Position numbers and translations under genes: made by a program. Of a stretch of DNA of 39,807 nt, positions 37,287 to 39,807 are shown piece by piece. Where the stretch lies: contig JBKPAF010000097.1 of NCBI GenBank assembly GCA_046726275.1, forward strand, positions 1-39,807, read 5' to 3'. This stretch comes from DASXTW01 sp046726275 (lineage in GTDB: Bacteria > Actinomycetota > UBA4738). Each line of letters begins with the position of its first letter. Within the stretch, counting starts at the first letter, position 1. The notes under the pieces are model-generated. The model ran no database searches. It had not been told where the DNA came from and worked only from the letters and a program-made list of their open reading frames with translations.

Positions 37287-38206
37287 GGGTACGCACCGTA
37301 GTTCACCGGGTCCGACCACGATTCCTTCGGCGTCAGAGCGGCCCACCGGTCCTCTCCCAGCTTGGTCACGTACTCGGTGTGGCTCTCCAGGTCGAACACC
37401 CATTCCTTCAGCCAGGCTTGCAGGGCCACCGGGTCCTTCGAGATCGCCTCCCAGTCCAGGTAAAAGCGATTGTCCCGGTCGTAGTAGCCCTGGGCGTATG
37501 AGGGGTGACAGGCCTTCGGCTCGACCACCACCGCGTCCACGATCATGCCCGGGATCACCGTCCGATTCGGATCCCGCCGGATCACCGACTCGTCGATCAG
37601 CTCCTCGACCACAACGATGACCCGATCCGCCGCGAAGGCCGCCTCCTTCTGGCATCCGAGCACGCCCCAGATCTGCGTGTCGCCGGTGGCGTCTGCGCGC
37701 TGCGCGTGGACGATGGCGACGTCCGGATTCAGCGGCGGCACCGCGTAGACGGTCTCGTCGCCGTACGGGGAATCGACCGGCACGATGCGAGCGTTCGCCT
37801 TCGGGAGATCGCTCTCCGCGTAGCTGCGTATGGGGAAAAACGGCAGATTGGCCGCGCCGGCAACGTAGCGGCAGATCATGCCGAAGTGGCTGTACTCCTC
37901 CAGTTCGAGCCGCTCGCCCTCCTTCCCCTCTACCCGCCGGCGGACCGCGTGCAGCGAACCCACCCCTGGATTCCCCAACCACGAGAACACGAGCTTCCTC
38001 GCCACCCCGGCCGCGATCATCTGGTCGTAGATCACGTCCGGGGTGAGACGGCAGAGCGTGAGGTCCCGCTTGCGCTGCCGGATGATCTCGTGGCCGGCGG
38101 CGAAGCAGATCAGGTGGGTGAAGCCCTCGATGGCCACGGTCTCGCCGTCGCGGACCAGGTCGGTGATCGCCTCCCGCATGGAGGTGACCTTGCTCGTCGG
38201 CGCCAT
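37283..38206 (-). CDS. CoA-transferase, alpha subunit (glutaconate CoA-transferase GctA type)
   Basis: The 307-residue protein matches alpha chains of family I CoA-transferases: GETVAIEGFTHLICFAAGHEIIRQ near the N-terminus, LVFSWLGNPGVGSLHAVRR, FFPIRSYAESDL, and VAIVHAQRADATGDTQIWG. It pairs with the overlapping beta subunit to move CoA between acids, probably activating or releasing a dicarboxylic or short-chain acid intermediate. There is no clear ribosome binding site before ATG 38206, only a 26-nt gap after the upstream aminotransferase. It is one of five co-oriented genes between 35.2 and 39.8 kb that look like one catabolic operon. Confidence 0.87.
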   Translation of the reverse strand: MAPTSKVTSMREAITDLVRDGETVAIEGFTHLICFAAGHEIIRQRKRDLTLCRLTPDVIYDQMIAAGVARKLVFSWLGNPGVGSLHAVRRRVEGKEGERLELEEYSHFGMICRYVAGAANLPFFPIRSYAESDLPKANARIVPVDSPYGDETVYAVPPLNPDVAIVHAQRADATGDTQIWGVLGCQKEAAFAADRVIVVVEELIDESVIRRDPNRTVIPGMIVDAVVVEPKACHPSYAQGYYDRDNRFYLDWEAISKDPVALQAWLKEWVFDLESHTEYVTKLGEDRWAALTPKESWSDPVNYGAYP

Positions 38207-38232
38207 GCGTTAGATCGAGCGTTCCATGCGCC

Positions 38233-39552
38233 TCAGGCCGTGCCCCGTGTCGGGAAGGCGTCTCCGGAGACCTCTGCGCAGGCCTCTTCGAAGATCCGCA
38301 GCCCCACTCCAGCCTGGTCTGGCCGAAGGACCAGAGGCGGGGCGACCCGGATGGCGGAGTCCCCGGCCCGGAGAACCAGCAAGCCTCGTCGAAGAGCCGC
38401 CATCTCCACGTCGTCGGCGATCTGGCCGTTCTCGAACTCCACGCCGATCATCAGTCCCCGACCGCGGACGTCGCCCACGAGCGGCTGGCTCCCGCCAAGG
38501 GACTCCAAGCCCTCAAGGAGGTCGCCACCGACCCGTCGCGCGTTCTCGATGAGGCCTCCCCGCAGCAGTTCGAACGTGGCGAGGGCGGCGGCGCAACAAA
38601 CCGGATTGCCGGCATAGGTCGAGCCGTGGGCACCCTTGTCCCAGGTCATGAGGTCGTGCCGGGCGATCATCGCCCCCAGTGGCATCCCGCTGGCGATGCC
38701 CTTCCCCGCCAGGATGATGTCGGGCGTGATCCCTTCGTGCTCGTACGCCCACATCCGGCCGGTGCGTCCCATGCCCGTCTGGATCTCGTCGACAACGAGG
38801 AGGATCCCGTGTCTCGAACACATCTCTCGGAGCTCGGCGAGCCACCCCGCCGGCGGGATGGTGTAGCCGCCCTCACCCTGGATCGGCTCGACCACGACCG
38901 CCGCGACTTCGTCGGGGGGAACGAGACGCTCGAAGATCACCGGCTCGATGTACTCGGACACGGGCCGGCCGAATGGCGCGTGCAGGACGCCCGGAAGAAG
39001 GGGTCCGAATCCCGCGTGGTACTTCGCCTTGGATGCGGTCAGCGACACGCTTCCGTAGGAGCGGCCGTGGAAGCCACCGATGAAGGCGATGAGGTACTGG
39101 CGGCGGGTGAAATTGCGGGCCAGCTTGATCGCCGCCTCCACCGCCTCCGTCCCGGAGTTGGTGAGAAACGTCCGCGCGGGTCCTCCCACGTCCGCCATCC
39201 GGTCGAGCTCTGCGCACGTATCCGCGTAGATCGACAGGTAGAAGTCCCCTCCCGAGTAATGGATGAGTCGCTCGGCCTGCTCCTGGATGGCCCGCACGAC
39301 CTTCGGATGGGCGTGGCCGGTGGAGCACACCGCGATGCCCGCATTGAAGTCGAGGAAGACGTTGCCGTCGACGTCCTCGACCATCGAGCCGGCGCCACGT
39401 GATGGAGCGAACGGATAGGCCCGGGGCAGCGACGGGCTGGTCACCTTGTGGTCGGCCTCGATCAACGCCCGCGTCCGGGGACCCGGTATCTCGGTGACGA
39501 GATGGGGCTCGACCAGCGCCTCGAGGTCCTGGCGACCGACCTGGACCTTCAC
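38233..39552 (-). CDS. Class III aminotransferase, GABA/ornithine/acetylornithine type
   Basis: The 439-residue protein begins at GTG 39552, 4 nt after the aldehyde dehydrogenase stop. It has FAPSRGAGSMVEDVDGN, FLDFNAGIAVCSTGHAHP, FLTNSGTEAVEAAIKLAR, GGFHGRSYGSVSLTASK, VVEPIQGEGGY, the PLP Asp in LLVVDEIQTGMGRTG and the PLP Lys in LAGKGIASGMPLG. This is closest in style to 4-aminobutyrate and ornithine aminotransferases. Coupling to an aldehyde dehydrogenase suggests that the aminotransferase product is a semialdehyde (glutamate or succinate semialdehyde) that is then oxidised. Longer upstream reading of this frame is an artefact over the dehydrogenase gene. Confidence 0.88.
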   Translation of the reverse strand: MKVQVGRQDLEALVEPHLVTEIPGPRTRALIEADHKVTSPSLPRAYPFAPSRGAGSMVEDVDGNVFLDFNAGIAVCSTGHAHPKVVRAIQEQAERLIHYSGGDFYLSIYADTCAELDRMADVGGPARTFLTNSGTEAVEAAIKLARNFTRRQYLIAFIGGFHGRSYGSVSLTASKAKYHAGFGPLLPGVLHAPFGRPVSEYIEPVIFERLVPPDEVAAVVVEPIQGEGGYTIPPAGWLAELREMCSRHGILLVVDEIQTGMGRTGRMWAYEHEGITPDIILAGKGIASGMPLGAMIARHDLMTWDKGAHGSTYAGNPVCCAAALATFELLRGGLIENARRVGGDLLEGLESLGGSQPLVGDVRGRGLMIGVEFENGQIADDVEMAALRRGLLVLRAGDSAIRVAPPLVLRPDQAGVGLRIFEEACAEVSGDAFPTRGTA

Positions 39553-39556
39553 CCGG

Positions 39557-39807
39557 CTAGTCCTCGATGACGGTCTGACTCTGCTCGCGGAGGTACTGCT
39601 GCACGTAGTGCAGCCCGCCTCCCGCCTTCCCCGTGGTGCCCGAACCCTTCCACCCGCCGAACGGCTGCATGCCCGGCCATGCCCCGGTGGTCGCGCCCGC
39701 CTTGCGGTTGACGTACACCACACCGGCCTGAATACCGTCGAGGAACTTCTTGATCTCCTTCTCGTCCTCCGAGTAGAAACCGGCAGTCAGCCCGTACTCC
39801 GTGTCGT
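39557..39807 (-). CDS. Aldehyde dehydrogenase, C-terminal part (probably 1-pyrroline-5-carboxylate dehydrogenase type)
   Basis: The minus strand is open from the right window edge to a TAG at 39557-39559, giving the last 83 residues of an aldehyde dehydrogenase; the catalytic part lies outside. Visible are EYGLTAGFYSED, FLDGIQAGVVYVNR, GATTGAWPG, FGGWKGSGTTGKAGGG and a YLREQSQT tail. The GATTGAWPG block and the REQSQT end resemble L-glutamate gamma-semialdehyde (P5C) dehydrogenases more than succinate semialdehyde enzymes. With the downstream class III aminotransferase this suggests ornithine or proline breakdown to glutamate. The exact substrate is uncertain because only the C-terminus is seen. 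Confidence 0.75.
   Translation of the reverse strand, partial: DTEYGLTAGFYSEDEKEIKKFLDGIQAGVVYVNRKAGATTGAWPGMQPFGGWKGSGTTGKAGGGLHYVQQYLREQSQTVIED

Noticed and set aside
36525..37982. A 485-residue reading of the CoA-transferase beta frame
   Set aside because: The first ~230 residues run out of frame through the alpha-subunit gene. The true start is GTG 37286, overlapping the alpha stop.
1..39807. tRNA genes, CRISPR arrays, transposases, phage genes and attachment sites
   Set aside because: None was seen. Intergenic gaps are too short for most of these, and no repeated spacer-like units or transposase motifs occur.

Overview
The window is GC-rich, densely packed with genes on both strands, and has very little non-coding DNA. 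Several things suggest a free-living aerobic soil or freshwater bacterium of the Actinomycetota, or a nearby high-GC lineage such as Chloroflexota/Dormibacterota: an F420-type LLM oxidoreductase, class II fructose bisphosphatase (GlpX), a form I (Mo-Cu) CO dehydrogenase cluster, a DivIVA-like protein, frequent GTG/TTG starts, and several operon-leading genes with a -10-like hexamer 6-8 nt before the start codon and no Shine-Dalgarno. No 16S rRNA or other phylogenetic marker is present, so the assignment is tentative. No tRNA, rRNA, insertion sequence, phage gene or CRISPR array was seen.

Left part (1-9.7 kb): a partial CRP-like protein, then an LLM-class oxidoreductase and a small winged-helix protein. 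Next comes an unusual group: an LCAT-like serine acyl-hydrolase, a metacaspase-type peptidase 34 nt downstream, a uracil-DNA-glycosylase-like protein on the other strand, an amidohydrolase, and a membrane-anchored CHAT (caspase-fold) protein overlapping the amidohydrolase. A CADD-type (p-aminobenzoate-forming) di-metal oxygenase lies tail to tail with the CHAT gene.

Middle part (9.8-19.9 kb): a DPP-IV-like peptidase, gpsA-glpX, a NarL/LuxR-type response regulator, and a translationally coupled alpha-hydroxy-acid oxidase/class V aminotransferase pair (probably glycolate to glyoxylate to glycine). These are followed by a membrane protein with a pilin-like C-terminal head, a cupin and a PHP phosphoesterase.

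CO oxidation region (19.9-29.7 kb): coxG, coxM, coxS, coxL (form I active-site motif AYRCSFR), an XdhC/CoxF-like maturation protein fused to a YHS metal-binding domain, and a small unknown protein. Converging from the other strand is a coupled set of an FAD amino-acid-oxidase-like gene, coxD (MoxR ATPase) and coxE (VWA). A solo LuxR-type regulator is divergent from that set.

Right part (29.7-39.8 kb): a secreted small protein with a palindrome-rich leader and a strong terminator, then a DivIVA-like coiled-coil protein. After these comes a long same-strand (minus) series: partial aldehyde dehydrogenase, class III aminotransferase, CoA-transferase A and B subunits, a second class III aminotransferase, and a second molybdenum hydroxylase in S-L-M order with the form II motif AYRGAGR. 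This looks like a catabolic locus for a nitrogenous organic acid rather than a second CO oxidation locus.
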